Shown: positions 10,490 to 22,373, counted from the first letter of the stretch. The stretch is DNA of 64,000 nt from Sorex araneus (GCF_027595985.1 NC_073313.1:110354552-110418551), one strand, 5' to 3'. Translations and numbers: made by a program. Notes: generated by a model from the sequence alone, not told the origin.

Positions 10490-11168
10490 AAAGATCACTG
10501 TATCACTGCACCACTGTCATCCCGTTGATCATCAATTTGCTTGAGCAGGCCCAGTAATGTCTCTATTTGTCCTAGCCCTGAGATTTTAGCAGCCTCTCTT
10601 TACTCGTCATTCCCAACAGTGCCACATTAGAGGCTCTTCAGGGTTAGGGGAATGAGACCCATCACTGTTACTGTTTTTGGCATATGAATATGCCATGGGG
10701 AGCTTGCCAGGCTCTCCTGTGCCAGCAGAAAACTCTTGGTAGCTTGCCAGTTCTCCGAGAGGGAGAACTAGGCTCTAAGGTGTCATGTGGCCATGGCCGC
10801 ATGCTTCCGGAAGCTTGGTTTTATAGTCTCTGGATATTGGCCGTTGATGGGATTAACTGGTGCAGGTGGCAGTTTCTGGGTGTGACTGCCATGCTACTGG
10901 AAAATGGGGGATCTGGATGTAAGAGGCCCAGTCCCGATTTGAGTAGGCTTGGAGATCTCAGCCCCGGGTCCTGCATACATACCTGAGTTCCTCTGCCGGT
11001 TTCTTATTGCGTGAGGCTTGTCCAAGTGTGTGGAGAGTTGCCTTGAGCATGGCTGTGGCTGGGTTCCAGAGGTCTTCGGCTGCCAGGGCTCTGCCTGGCG
11101 CGGGGAGGGAAACTCAACCCGCCCCTCTTCAAGGGGCCCCAGTGAAGACAGCCAGGCAGGGGGGCTGT
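10490..11168 (-). mobile_element. Long (~680 bp) RTE-tailed retroposon
   Basis: Read on the minus strand it begins near 11168 with a GC-rich head (CAGCCGAAGACCTC, GCCACAGCCATGCTCAAGGC), has TCTTACATCCAGATC, AACGGCCAA.ATCCAGAGACT, then a section shared with the RTE-tailed SINE (CTCTCGGAGAA, GAGCCTGGCAAGCTCCCCAT, ATATGCCAAAAACAGTAAC). It then adds ~75 bases (GAGTAAAGAGAGGCTGCTAA) before the RTE 3' tail (GGACAAATAGAGACATTACTG...GATGACAGTG). The copy at 46135-46745 has the same order. No long frame is shared, so it is likely non-autonomous. Confidence 0.85.
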
Positions 11169-11344
11169 CTTTTTTTTACTTTGAAGAAAATTCAAAAATA
11201 CTTTAGTAAAAGAAAATTTATGAAAATTGTTCTCTCTACCACGTGGTTGTTAAAGTCCTTGTCTGAGTATCTGCTAAGCTGTTTCTTGCTAGATGAGCTT
11301 CTGTGTTATTGTTTTTGTTTGTGGAGATTTTCTGTTGTTGATTT

Positions 11345-11517
11345 TTTGTGTTTTTTTGCTTTTGTTTCATACCCAGCAATGCTAAGGAGTAATTTCTGGC
11401 TCTGCACTCAGTAATTACTCCTGGCATTGCTTGGGAAACCATATGTGATGCTGGGGATTGAACCCAGGTGACCTACATGCACGGCAAATGCCCTAACAGC
11501 TGTGCCATGGCTATTCC
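11345..11517 (-). mobile_element. tRNA-headed SINE, A-tailed type
   Basis: Starts on + with T-rich tail, then CATACCCAGCAATGCTAAGG, CTGGCTCTGCACTCAG, ACCATATGTGATGCTGGGGA, GCCCTAACAGCTGTGCCATGGC; reverse-complement SINE order with moderate divergence. Confidence 0.85.
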
Positions 11518-12590
11518 CCCTGTTTGTTGAGTTTACTTGGTTTTTATGTTACTTTCCCATCTAAGTTGGTGTGCTCCTAGTGCAATGCCAGTATGCTAGA
11601 ATTTGGGGATCCAAAAACTTTAGGATCCATAGAACTGGGCCAATGAGTTGACATGGTGGCATGGTGAGAAATATATACATGTTAATAGGTGTTGTTTATT
11701 ACCTCTAGGCCTAAGACCCCAAATATGCTATCTTTAGTACTGCCACCAATTTTCCTCATGTGGTTTTATTAAAGTCTTTGAGAAAAAAATAAAAAGGATT
11801 TAAATTTTCAATTGTGGGAGACATCTGTGAGAGGAAATGGAGAAGGACTTGTAAAGGCTGAGACATATGTCAGCCCACAAGTTTTACTTGACCTTAAGTA
11901 AAGAACAAAGTATAGTCCTTTGAAATGTTCTAAATCCGAGAGAAGTTTAAAGTAGATTTGGTAGTAAGCCAACAGAGTAGTGTTGCATCCCCTGAAGTGG
12001 TGTGCCTTCCTAAATTTCTGTGTACTGCTTATTTGGAAGTAGTCCATTCACTGTATGGCTTGGGAGCAGATTTTGCTATCAGAGCACAGCAGCTGAGATC
12101 CTTGGTCAAACACTCACAAGATGATTTATAAATTGCACAAGTATTTAATATATGAAGGATTTACAGTGAGTAGTTTCCCTGTAAAAACATCAGAAGTCTA
12201 CTTCTATGGAAATTAAACGAAATAACACAACCTATGAAATTAAACTATCAGACCGCAAAGAAAGCATTCTAATTTTGAACTCGTGATTCATGTGATCACC
12301 AACACACAGTTTCATCGTAAGCATAATGGCATTTTTATTCACTTTTTAAGAGAAATGTGTTGCCAAATTTGATAAGGCACTGTGAGAATCATAAAAATAA
12401 TTTGTAGCATTGTTTCTCTTTGAATATACTCATATGCAGCCTTCCAAACTACAATAGTCACTTTTACAATATCCAGTAAATTTATGCAAGAGCCTATAAA
12501 TAAAGGACTTTATTTGTAGGTTTATTTATAAACCTACTTAGATTGCTGTGTTATTTTTTTCTTTTACTCGGCATCAATTAGACTATAATA
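11518..12590. other. Unannotated stretch
   Basis: No gene, confident repeat or RNA structure seen. The 79-aa minus frame at 11808-12047 has no recognisable domain. Confidence 0.5.
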
Positions 12591-12594
12591 GATT

Positions 12595-13000
12595 ATGCAG
12601 CAGTAAAAATATATAGAAAAAATTAAAAAATATATAAAACTGCACTGTTGGTAGGACTGTTGGGAGGGAATCCTGAGATAATGGTAGAGGATGTACACCC
12701 ACCCTTAGGAAGCATGTGATGTGGTGTTGGAACAGATTGTACACATAAAACTCTTTCATTAACAGTATTGTAAATAATGGTACTTTAAATTTTAAGGCTA
12801 AAATAGAAATGAATATTAATTAAAACAGCTATGTGTAAATGGGCCCAAAACATGCAAACAGACCAATGGAATAGAATAGAGAGTCCAGAAATAAACTCAC
12901 ATGTAAATGGACATGATAAAGGAAACATGTGCATAAAATGGAGAAGAGAAAGCCTTCTCAACAAATGATGTTGGAAAACTTTACAGCCACATGCAAAACA
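12595..13000 (+). mobile_element. Ancient L1 remnants
   Basis: 12850-12985 follows L1 ORF2 in nucleotide order (ACAGACCAATGGAATAGAAT, GAGAAAGCCTTCTCAACAAATG, TGTTGGAAAACT). The preceding 150 bases carry TGGTAGGACTGTTGGGAGGG-type L1 words. No frame is retained. Confidence 0.6.
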
Positions 13001-13594
13001 ATGAAATTTCATGCTTGTTTTCAAGCCTGTGTTTTTCCTTGAACACATATCTGGCTTGCTTGTCTTTATATATCTTTGCTTGCTTGCATTTTTCACTCCA
13101 GTGAAGCCCATGGTTTTCTCACTTGAACACATACTTCCTTTACTCCTCTCCTCTCCCATGTTTTGAAGTAAGTTTTATTCAGCAAAAGCTATCATCCTTC
13201 ACTAAAAAATTAAAATAAATTTAAAAACAAGATGAAAATTTTTATTATTTAACATTATATACAGCTTTAACTCAACAAGGATGAAACACAGATATGAGAA
13301 ACAAAAGAAAAAAACGTGAAATTTTAAAGTGTTTTAAGTTGACACGTTTGTTTCCCCTAACACTTCTAACACAATGAATAAATCTCGTTGTGATGGCATG
13401 TTACTTGGAGCACCCAGTCTAATAAAATAATTCTAATTTTTAGCATTTCTATTTATTTTGGTAGAGAAAAAATAACATGTAACTAAACATGTTGTAATTC
13501 TTAAATATTTTACCTAGAAGTGGCATGTGTCTTATAATGTTGACTCAAACAAGTCAAATAATTGACTTCAAGGATATGGAAAGTATTGTCTCTA
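13001..13594. other. Unannotated AT-rich stretch
   Basis: Nothing recognised; the minus frame 12785-13159 spans the L1 remnant and this stretch without family resemblance. Confidence 0.5.
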
Positions 13595-13783
13595 CACTGT
13601 CATCCCATTGCACATTGATTTGTTGGAGCAGGCACCAGTAACATCTCTCATTGAGAGACTTATTGTTACTGTTTTTGGCATATCCAATACACATGGGTAG
13701 CTTGCCAGGCTCTGCCGGGTGGGCTCAATAATCTCGGTAGCTTGCCGGGCTCTCCGAGAGTGGCGGAGGAATCGAACTCAAGG
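13595..13783 (-). mobile_element. RTE-tailed SINE, 5' part truncated
   Basis: On + it opens CACTGTCATCCCATTGCACA, TTGATTTGTTGGAGCAGGCA (the RTE-type tail), then TGTTTTTGGCATATCC, GTAGCTTGCCAGGCTCTGCC and the B-box-like GGAATCGAACTC. The tRNA A-box end is missing. Confidence 0.85.
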
Positions 13784-14219
13784 TGATATTCATATGACTG
13801 AACAAAATGTAATTTCAGTGTCGCTTGTATCTATAAATTTGCTGGGCATATTTGGCTCTCAATACAACTTTGCTGGAAGAACAAATAAAACTTGCTGCTG
13901 GATTTTAAAGCCTCTTCAAGTCTCTGGCATCTTGTTGCAGCTCTATTATCTAGCCTAGTCACTACAAGGGGAAATGTATGAGAAGCTATAATGTAAACAA
14001 AGATGGTGGATGGGTGAGCATTTCTTTATTATGTTTTAAGAATATGGGCCATAAAAGGGGGAGAGGGTTCTAAGATCATTATCTACTGATATCTCATCAT
14101 GTAGGCCCTAGGAGTGCTTCATCAGAGATAGCAGAAATTAAAAATATCCCCAAACACATACTGGATATTAGGAATGCATTGAAACCCAAACTGACATGTA
14201 AACCATAGCAAGGAAACTC

Positions 14220-15600
14220 AATCTACCACACAGAATTAACATCAGAAACTGAAGATGATTATACAAAAATTATTCAAAGGGAAGAGGAAAGAAAAACAAG
14301 ACTTAGAGAAAATAAAGAAAACCTACAAGATATAACATACTTAATTAAATATCAGACTGTTGGGAATTCTAGATGGTGGAGATAAACAGAAGGGAGCAGA
14401 AAACGTATTAAAAAATAGTGACTGAAAAATTCTGAAACCTAAAAAAGAACTAATAATAGATGTTAAGGACCTTAGAGAACATCCAATTTTTAAAAAACAA
14501 ATTATCTACACCAGTGCATATCATTATTAAATTATCAAAAGTCATTAGACTTCTTAGAAGATATTATATAGGCTAGAATAATGTGGAATGACATATTAAC
14601 ACTTTCCATGATATAAGATAATTATACACTGCAAAACTAAATCCTACAAAGTTATTACTCAAACATGATGAATAAAGTCTTTTTAAGATAAACCAACTAT
14701 AATAGTTTACAACAACCTGATTTGCTCAAAAACAAACATTGAAAGGAATTCTTTGACATGAAAGAATCAACAAAAGATCACAAAATCTTGGGTAAGGGAA
14801 CAAAGGAGAATAATTTAGAATAAACAAAAGAAAAGCGATTTGACACAACAAAGGAAATTAAAGAGAAGGAAGAAGTGGAAAGTACATAAGGGACCAAACA
14901 TGACAACCTCTCAGTATCTGAATTGCAAACTATAATGCCCAAAAGTAGAGAGAGAGTATTGGGAATATTGTCTGCCATGGAGGCAGTGGGAGGGTGGGAA
15001 AGGTGGGGAATATTAGTGGTGGGGAATGTGCACTGGTGAAGGGATGGTTGTTTGATCATTGTGTATTGTAATTCAGACATGAACGCTTGTAACTGTATCT
15101 CATGGTGGATCAATAAAATTAAAAAAAAAGAAGTGGACAAAAATCAATAGTCCAGTGATGACAAAGTAATACCAGAAAAAGAGGAATAATATATTGTAAG
15201 TTTAGTACAATCTCATAGTAACCACAGAACAAAAATATGGGCCAAAACATTTAAGGAAAAATTAAATAAGTTAAGAGAATAACTAGAAAAATCTAGTATT
15301 GTGAAAATTCGGGTAGAAACAAATGGAAAACAGAAATTTTTAAAAAGCAGAAAAAAATAAAATGGCAGAATATTAGCTCCTTATACCAATAATTCCCTAA
15401 ACCTAAATCATGTTAATATTGATCAAAAATAGACTGCCTAAAATAAAAATATTTTTAAAAGTAAGTATATTTTTAAAATGGTTTTAAAATAGTAAAAATT
15501 ATCAATTAAAAATGATGAATAAAGTTGTTTTTAAGATAAACAAAATGTAACAGTTTATAACAACCTGATTTGCTCAAAAACAATTAAGATATTTAAAATA
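14220..15600 (+). mobile_element. Ancient L1/HAL1-like remnant
   Basis: AAAAACAAGACTTAGAGAAAAT, ATTTGCTCAAAAACAA and, at 15360-15460, the L1 ORF2-start-like run (CTAAACCTAAATCATGTTAAT, GATCAAAAATAGACTG) suggest one old element interrupted by the L1 end at 14880-15127. An ~80-bp segment occurs twice (14666-14742 and 15506-15585). All frames are broken. Confidence 0.5.
14880..15127 (+). mobile_element. L1 3' end insertion
   Basis: The L1 3' UTR from CTCTCAGTATCTGAATTGCA to the A-tail near 15118-15129, with GTGCACTGGTGAAGGGATGG inside. Flanked by AAGAAGTGGA at 14870-14879 and 15128-15137. Confidence 0.9.
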
Positions 15601-15709
15601 TTTTAAAAATATACTTTGTAAGACATACATATATTGTAATATATATATAAAGATCCATTAATATTGTGTATGCAAAATCCCACAGAAAATATTAAGATAA
15701 ACACAGGAT

Positions 15710-15805
15710 CAGCAAAAAAAAGATATTCCAATCTAATAATAACCCAGTTGGTCACATGTAAGACAAGTGCCTTATCCACTGTACTATCTCTGTGGTCCCG
15801 AAGTT
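15710..15805 (-). mobile_element. SINE fragment
   Basis: CACATGTAAGACAAGTGCCTTATCCACTGTACTATCTCTG (two adjoining pieces) is the reverse complement of a diverged SINE head preceded by an A-rich run; the body is lost. Confidence 0.5.
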
Positions 15806-15857
15806 CATAAATCTTACCCAAAGTATACATCTAATGAGTGGGAGCTAAAGTTTGAAG

Positions 15858-16098
15858 TATCACTGTATCACTGTCATCCCGTTGCTCATCGATTTTCTTG
15901 AGCAAGCACCAGTAATGTCTCCATTGTGAGACTTGTAGTTATTGTTTTTGGCATATCGAATACTCCATGGGTAGCTTGCCAGGCTCTGCCTTGCAGGCGG
16001 GATATTCTCTGTAGCTTGCCGGGCTCTCCGAGAGAGACAGAGGAATCGAACCCACGTAGGCTGCATGCGAGGTAAACACCCTACCCGCTGTTCTACAG
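15858..16098 (-). mobile_element. RTE-tailed SINE, near full length
   Basis: On +: ATCACTGTATCACTGTCATC tail repeats, CCGTTGCTCATCGATTTTCT, AGCACCAGTAATGTCTCCAT, TGTTTTTGGCATATCGAATA, AGCTTGCCGGGCTCTCCGAG, GGAATCGAACCCACG, CCCTACCCGCTG. Head, body and RTE-like tail are all present. No clear TSD found. Confidence 0.92.
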
Positions 16099-16149
16099 AA
16101 CTCTTTTTTATACTTTGGTGAGTTGAAAAGGTTGTGAGAGCTTCCAACA

Positions 16150-16346
16150 GTAAATTAGAGGGGCCTAGATGCTATTCCCTGGTACTCAATACCAGTTAGT
16201 CTAGCCTAAAAGTTCAGTGCTAGGGCCTAATGATGCAAAGCTGGGCTTGGGTCCTGTGGATCATCAGGGCCACCCAAGAGGTGTTAGAAGGTAATATGGT
16301 AATGGGATTCAAGCTTTGTCCAGGTATATCTTCAGCCCTAGATTTA
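16150..16346 (-). mobile_element. Possible very old SINE-like remnant
   Basis: Contains CAGTGCTAGGGCCTAATGATG and CTTTGTCCAGGTATATCTTCAGCCCTA, weakly like a reversed SINE head, but too diverged to assign. 16347-16750 shows nothing recognisable. Confidence 0.3.
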
Positions 16347-16761
16347 TTCATAATCATAATGCTATGCTAAGAATAATCATAGAACCATAGAACATGTCTA
16401 GACAACATTAAATAGTCAAGATGGTATGTAGCATAAGAGTATATGTTCAAGAGCAGTAAAATTCAGAGTTGTATGTGAAAAGATTGTGGATTTGGGAAAG
16501 TAGAAAAATTTTAATTATTGAAATTATTATCTTAGAATAACATAAAACATAAATGACTATTACTAATGAGGTTAATAACCAGAGGATAACTTATGAGCAT
16601 CAATAAATAGAATTCTCTTGAAGAAAATAAGAAATTTTTTAGTCTTCCAAAAATCTATCAAATAGGGTGAAAGGATGTACAGCAGTTTTATGAAAACATG
16701 AATCAAGAACAGCACACAGAGAAGTAACAACATTGGTAGTGCTGATTAAAGTAGAATTATT

Positions 16762-17775
16762 TTATCTGCATCTCCCTGATGATTAGTGATGAAGAGCATT
16801 TTTTCATGTGCCTTTTGCCCATTCTTATTTCTTCCTTGAGTGACTGGCACACATTCAAAAGAACAAAAACAACCACTGTTGCTGTGGATGTGGGGAGAAA
16901 GGGAACTTCCTACACTGCTGGTGGGAAGGCCGACTGGTTCAGCCCTTTTGGAAAACAATATGGACTTTCTCAAAAAATTAGAAATTGAGCTCCCATTTGA
17001 CCTACTTAATACCACTTCTGGGAATATATCCCGGTGAGGCAAAAAGGTTTAGTCGAAATGACATCTGAACTTGTATATTCATTGCAGCACTGTTTACAAT
17101 AGCCAGAACTTGGAAAAAACCTGAGAGCCCGCGAACAGATGACTGGTTAAAGAAACTTTGGCACATCTACACAATGGAATACTATGCAGCTGTCAGAAAA
17201 GATGAAGACATGAACTTTGCATATAAGTAGATCAACATGAAAAGTATCATGCTAAGTTAAATGAGTCCGAAAGAGAGAGACAGATATAGAAGAATTGCAC
17301 TCATCATGCGAAATATAAAACAAAAGAATGGAAGACTAACACCCAAGAATAGTAGAAATAAGTACCAGGTCTGTTCCATGGCTTGGAAGCCAGCCTCACA
17401 TGCTAGGGGGAAAGGCAGCTCAGATAGAGAAGGGAACACCAAGTAAAGTGTGGTTGGAGGACCCGCTCAGGATGGGAGAGGCGTGCTGAAAGCAGACTAT
17501 AGATTGAATATGGCAGCCACCCAATACCTCCATTGCAAACCATGACACCCAAAAGGAGAGAGAGAACAAAAGGGAATGCCTGGCCAAAGAGGCGGAGTGG
17601 GGTGGGGGAGATGGGATGGGGGTGGTAGGGATGCTGTGGTCATTGGTGGAGGAGAATGGCCACTGGTGGAGGGATGGGTACCTGAGCAGTATATGAGTGA
17701 AACACAAGCACAAAAATATGTAAATCTGTATCTGTACCCTTCTGGTAATTTATTAATAAAAATAATTTTTAAAAG
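16762..17775 (+). mobile_element. L1 insertion with 5' inversion, TSD preserved
   Basis: 16762 to about 16840 is L1 ORF2 on the minus strand (GATGAAGAGCATTTTTTCAT). From about 16845 it is plus (CTGGCACACATTCAAAAGAA, TGTGGGGAGAAAGGGA, AATGGAATACTATGCAGCTG), then 3' UTR and A-tail. The 11-bp duplication GTAGAATTATT is at 16751-16761 and 17776-17786. The frames at 16746-17042 are L1 shadows. Confidence 0.92.
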
Positions 17776-17786
17776 GTAGAATTATT

Positions 17787-18106
17787 GGTTTCAGGAGTCA
17801 TATACAAGTTGATTTTACAATCAAATAAGGACAGTTATAATAACACTTTTCTCAAGTTTGCATGTACCCTTTGCAGAATTCAATATTGTGTGATATAAAG
17901 AACACTAACTGAGAAATTCTGTATTCTTGTGTTCATAAACCCGAGTTATCACATAATAGGTTAATAACCTCGGGCACATAGTTCAAACAGATAAATAGGT
18001 AGACAGATATAATCCTCACTTTCTTATGTATAACGTTAATTTTAGCACAGAGATTTTTAGGAATTAAATTAGACAATAACGATGAAGACACTAAAAAACA
18101 CACAAA
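17787..18106. other. Unannotated stretch
   Basis: Nothing recognised. Confidence 0.5.
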
Positions 18107-18366
18107 TCATCACTGTCATCACTGTCATTCCATTGTTCATCGATTTACTCGAGCGGGCACTGGTAACATCTCCATATGTCCCAGTCCTGAGATTTTAGCA
18201 GCCTCTCCATACTCTTTCCCAATGATTGGAGGCTTCTTTCAGGATCAGGGGAATGAGACCTTTTATTGCTACTGTTTTAGACATATCAAATATGCCACAG
18301 AGAGCTTGTCAGTTTATACTTTGCTGGTGGGATAGTCTCGGTAGCTTGCCGCGCTCTCTGAGAGGC
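18107..18366 (-). mobile_element. Long RTE-tailed retroposon, 3' part
   Basis: On +: CACTGTCATTCCATTGTTCA, TCGATTTACTCGAGCGGGCA, GTAACATCTCCATATGTCCC, GAGATTTTAGCAGCCTCTCC, GGGGAATGAGACC, then GTAGCTTGCCGCGCTCTCTG. The AGATTTTAGCAGCCTCT block marks it as the long type rather than the short SINE. Confidence 0.85.
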
Positions 18367-18476
18367 ATATATATTTATTTCCCTCTATGATGATGTGTCA
18401 TACAAATATTAGTGCTTATTTTCTACATTTTTGATCGCTGGGTGAGGTAGATGTTACAAATTTCATTACTGAACTA

Positions 18477-18646
18477 TTTTTTTTGTCTTATTGTTCACAC
18501 CTGGTGATGCTCAGGTGTTATTGCTGGCTCTGTACTCAGGACATACTCCTGGAGGTGTTCAGGGGACCATACCAGATTCCAGGGACTAAACCCCAGTTCA
18601 TTGCTTGCAAGGCAAGGACCCTAACTGCTGTACTATCTCTCTGGCA
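18477..18646 (-). mobile_element. tRNA-headed SINE, A-tailed type
   Basis: T-run, CACACCTGGTGATGCTCAGG, CTGGCTCTGTACTCAGGACA, GTTCAGGGGACCATACCAGA, AACTGCTGTACTATCTCTCT; moderately diverged. Confidence 0.85.
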
Positions 18647-18663
18647 AGTATTGAACTTTCTAA

Positions 18664-18828
18664 TTTTTTTTTTGCTTTTTGGGGCACACCCGGCGATGCA
18701 CAGGGGTTACTCCTGGATCTGCACTCAGGAATCACCCCTGGCGGTGCTCAGGGGACCAATGGGATGCTGGAATTTGAGCCTGGGTCGGCCACGTGCAAGG
18801 CAAATGCCCTACTATTGCTCCAGCCCCG
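18664..18828 (-). mobile_element. tRNA-headed SINE, A-tailed type
   Basis: T-run, GGGGCACACCCGGCGATGCA, CTGGATCTGCACTCAGGAAT, GCTCAGGGGACCAATGGGAT, GGGTCGGCCACGTGCAAGGC, CTCCAGCCCC. Little diverged. Lies 17 bp from the previous copy in the same orientation. Confidence 0.93.
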
Positions 18829-20904
18829 AAACGTTCAAGGTTTTTTTCAGAGAAAGTATATTAATAGAATTTGAAATTTAGAGAATTTATGTTATTTGTC
18901 CCAAAATTGTGTGTCATGTCCTCATTCCGACTCTAATCTACATTTCTTTATCATTACCTTTACACTAAGGTGACAGTGCAATTTTGTGGGTATAAGATTC
19001 AAGATAGGACCATGCTGCAGAGTGAGGCTGGACTCTGAGCATGCCTTTAGCTGGGAAAGAGATTCAAAACAGGGTACTAACTAACCCAAGGCAGTCTGGT
19101 GTTTCTGTTGGTGGATAGGTAACAAAGAAGAGAGTCAGAAGTAGGCATAATGTGTGAAACACCACTGCCCAGCATCTACCTCCTTTGAGTTTGACCAGTA
19201 CTAGTGTAAATAAGATGAAAATCGTCTGTTTCTTATCATGTATACATTGTGAAGAATATTAGAACCAAATTTATGAATATAGATATATGTGCACATGGAA
19301 GTGTGTGCACACACACAAAGGTGAAATATGGGGGGATAAGGGAACTACTAATGCTTAGCATAGTTTGCAACAAATACACTGGCATATAAAACTGGAGCTC
19401 ATGGATAGATATAAAACATCACGAGGCAAAAGCTACAATAGCAATTATTTATCCCTATGTACTTGACCTAATTACACACTCTCTAGTTCCACCAACACTT
19501 TCTCCCTCCATCCCTCACACTTTTCCACCCTAAGAGCTGAATTGCCGCTTCCCCATGCTGTTTCTACACTTACCAGATCCAGGCAGGATAATGTCTGGAG
19601 AAATTGAATTCACTATGATTTTTATGGATAATTGTAGTTGCAATATGCTTAAAGCCATTTTATTAAAGCTGTTATAAGGTAATTAATCTTATCAATATTC
19701 TTTAGAGTGAATGTGCATTTTCTGTATTCTCTATGCTTTTTGCACTGTAATATCCAAGTGTATTTGTCACTTTAAATGATCCCATCCCACTGCAGACTTT
19801 ACAGAGAATCAGGTGCCAAGGCTGGAATTATTTTCTCAGATAAGGAAGATACAGAAGAGAAGTTCTGTAGCTGTGCCTTGCTTCCCACCCCACGCTATAC
19901 TTTGCTATTTAAAAACGAAAAACTACACGTAGCCCCATATCTACCTATTGTCCCTTGTCTCCATATTAGGAGAACTAGCAATGGATGAATAATGACTAGG
20001 AATGAAAAGTTCATGGAAACGGTTGCCATATTGAATATTCATGTTCCTCTATTTTTTAAGAGCACCCAATTATTATACAGTGCTATAAAATATGGGTACT
20101 TAGCATTTCAGTTATCAAACGATAATTCCTTTCTCAAAAGTTTCCCTTAAGTATTGTTTAATACATAGTCTAGTTTGTAGAACCAATGAAATAAAAAATT
20201 AAAAGCTTAAAAATTGTACAATATGGTACCGTGATAACTATACTTCATTAATTCTAATCATACCTTGAACCAACAAAAGGAATTCCCCTAAATATATGTA
20301 TCTAAAATCTCAATTCAGAGTAAAAATATCTTTTTAATAAAAATGTATATAGTTTTAAAATGAGACCCATCATAGAAAATCAAATTTCATTTAACAGAAT
20401 CAACTATTCATTGACTGAATCCTGGAGTTATAACTAGTTTTTCAATACCAAAAACACATCTCGTGTGCAAAGAGAGTACCTTTGCTCTATTTGCTATCCT
20501 TGGTAAAGCTTCTGTCCTAAGAATTGATAATGTTGGAAGCCCATAAAAATCCAAGGACAAACCAATCTGAACTTCTTTCATCTCTTTGATCTTCATCTGA
20601 CTTTTATTTTCTGTAACTTAAAGTAATGACAGGGATGGTAACTATTCTGAATATTGCAAGATGACTGAAGAGATAGCTGTAATAAACTGTCCCCACTCTT
20701 GAGAGTACTTTCATCTTCCTTCTGTGGCTGGATGATTCATAGAAAGCCTCCATTAAGGGTTCTAATATTATAGGCATACATCCAGTTCTGAAAACATGCA
20801 TTTCACAAATAGGTGCACACTACGAAACATTCTCAATTTGTTTTTGCCTTTTCACTGACAACTCTACAGAAAAGGTAAGTTCATTTTTTATTTTATTATT
20901 TTCT
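18829..20904. other. Unannotated AT-rich stretch, 2 kb
   Basis: No gene, tRNA or confident repeat found. It is one of the longest repeat-poor parts. 19620-19760 (AAAGCCATTTTATTAAAGCTG, GGTAATTAATCTTATC) is low-complexity-free AT-rich DNA that could be conserved noncoding sequence, but nothing here proves it. Confidence 0.4.
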
Positions 20905-21082
20905 ATTAATTTTTGGACCATATTCAGTAACGCTCAGGGCTTAGTGGTATTCAAGAATAATTGACACATGATTTCATGCTCAGGAGTCACTGTTGGTCTG
21001 TGATGTACCTGGCATTGAACTCAGAGCTACTGCTTGCAGAACATGTGCTCAATCCTTTGAAACGTCTCTCCAGTCCTGTTTA
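20905..21082 (-). mobile_element. Old tRNA-headed SINE, A-tailed type
   Basis: GGACCATATTCAGTAACGCTCAGGG, ATGCTCAGGAGTCACTG, GGCATTGAACTCAG, CTCTCCAGTCC; order conserved, strongly diverged. Confidence 0.65.
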
Positions 21083-21198
21083 TTTTATAAATGAATCCTA
21101 CATTAAGTGTGATGTTATTAGAATAATGTCAATATTATCTAAATATTACATACTAATAATTCATCTGACTTTTCTTGTCTTAAACAATAATTGTTTTA

Positions 21199-21367
21199 GG
21201 TGCTGGAGTGATAGCACAGTGGGTAGGGTGTTTGCCTTGCACGTGGCCAACCCGGGTTGGATTCCCAGCATCCCATTTGGTCCCCTGAGCACTGCCAGAA
21301 GTAATTCCTGAGTGCAGAGCCAGAAGTGACCCCTGTGCATCGCCAGGTTTGACCCAAAAAGCAAAAA
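21199..21367 (+). mobile_element. tRNA-headed SINE, A-tailed type, with TSD
   Basis: GTGCTGGAGTGATAGCACAG, GGGTAGGGTGTTTGCCTTGC, AACCCGGGTTGGATTCCCAG, TGGTCCCCTGAGCACTGCCA, TTTGACCCAAAAAGCAAAA. Duplication AATAATTGTTTTA at 21186-21198 and 21368-21380. Confidence 0.93.
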
Positions 21368-21908
21368 AATAATTGTTTTAAACAATTGTTTATTGTTCAA
21401 CAGTCTCCACACAATCAGAATATTAGGCTAAATGGTGACTTGGCTAAAATACTTAACCAGTTTGGGGTTTTAACACCACAAATCAGGTTTCATTTTTTAA
21501 GTTAAATTTAATTCATTTTCCACTGTTTTCCAATACTATTAAATTCTTGGAGTACAGATTTTTTACCTCCATATGAATATATCTCACCACACCCACAACC
21601 AAATTTCCAGTGTCATCATGTTACCAAAATGCTCCCCTTCATCCAAATTTCCCCTTCCTTACTGTAATTACTATATTTTTCACAATTTCTAAGAGCTACT
21701 TCTTCTATTTGCCAGTTTATTTGATGTGATTATTTATATTCCCCAGATGAATCGAAAAAACTAGTAATTGTTTTCCACTTCCTAATTTATTTGAGTTAAT
21801 ATAATCACCTTAATATTCTTTTCCAGTTTTCCATCCATGAACATTTAAGTTAAGCCATGTTTTGACTATTGTGAATAAAGCTTCTATGAATAAAGGGAGC
21901 CAATAACT

Positions 21909-22118
21909 GTTTTTTTGTTGTTGTTGTTTTTGTTTGTTTTTGTTTTTTTGTTTTGTTTTTTGGGTCACACCGGCAATGCATAAGGATTATTCCTGGCTTT
22001 GCACTCAGGAATTACTCCTGGCAGTCCTCGGGGGGCCTTATGGGATGCTGGGAATTGAACCCAGGTTGGCCGCATGCAAGGCAAACGCCCTACCCGCTGT
22101 GCTATTGCTCCAATCCCA
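21909..22118 (-). mobile_element. tRNA-headed SINE, A-tailed type, with TSD
   Basis: Long T/G-rich tail (21910-21960), GGGTCACACCGGCAATGCAT, CTGGCTTTGCACTCAGGAAT, GGGATGCTGGGAATTGAACC, AACGCCCTACCCGCTGTGC. Near-perfect duplication GGGAGCCAATAACT (21895-21908) and GGGAGCAAATAACT (22119-22132). Confidence 0.93.
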
Positions 22119-22162
22119 GGGAGCAAATAACTTTTGAATAAGTGTAATTATGTCCTTCAGGT

Positions 22163-22373
22163 GGGCTGGAGCCATAGCACAGTGAGTAGGGCATTTGCCT
22201 TGCATGCGGCCGACCCAGATTCTATTCCTCCACCCCTCTCAGAGAGCCCAGCAAGCTACCCGTGGCGTATTCGATATGCCAAAAACAATAACAATAAGTC
22301 TCATAATGGAGATGTTACTGTTGCCCGCTCAAGCAAATCGATGAGCAATGGGATAACAGTGACAGTGACAGTG
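22163..22373 (+). mobile_element. tRNA-headed SINE, RTE-tailed type, with 13-bp TSD
   Basis: Best-preserved RTE-tailed copy. GGGCTGGAGCCATAGCACAG, GGGCATTTGCCTTGCATGCG, CTCTCAGAGAGCCCAGCAAG, CGATATGCCAAAAACAATAA, AATGGAGATGTTACTG, AAGCAAATCGATGAGCAATG, then a GACAGT repeat tail. Perfect duplication ATGTCCTTCAGGT at 22150-22162 and 22374-22386 proves retroposition of the whole head-body-tail unit. Confidence 0.95.
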
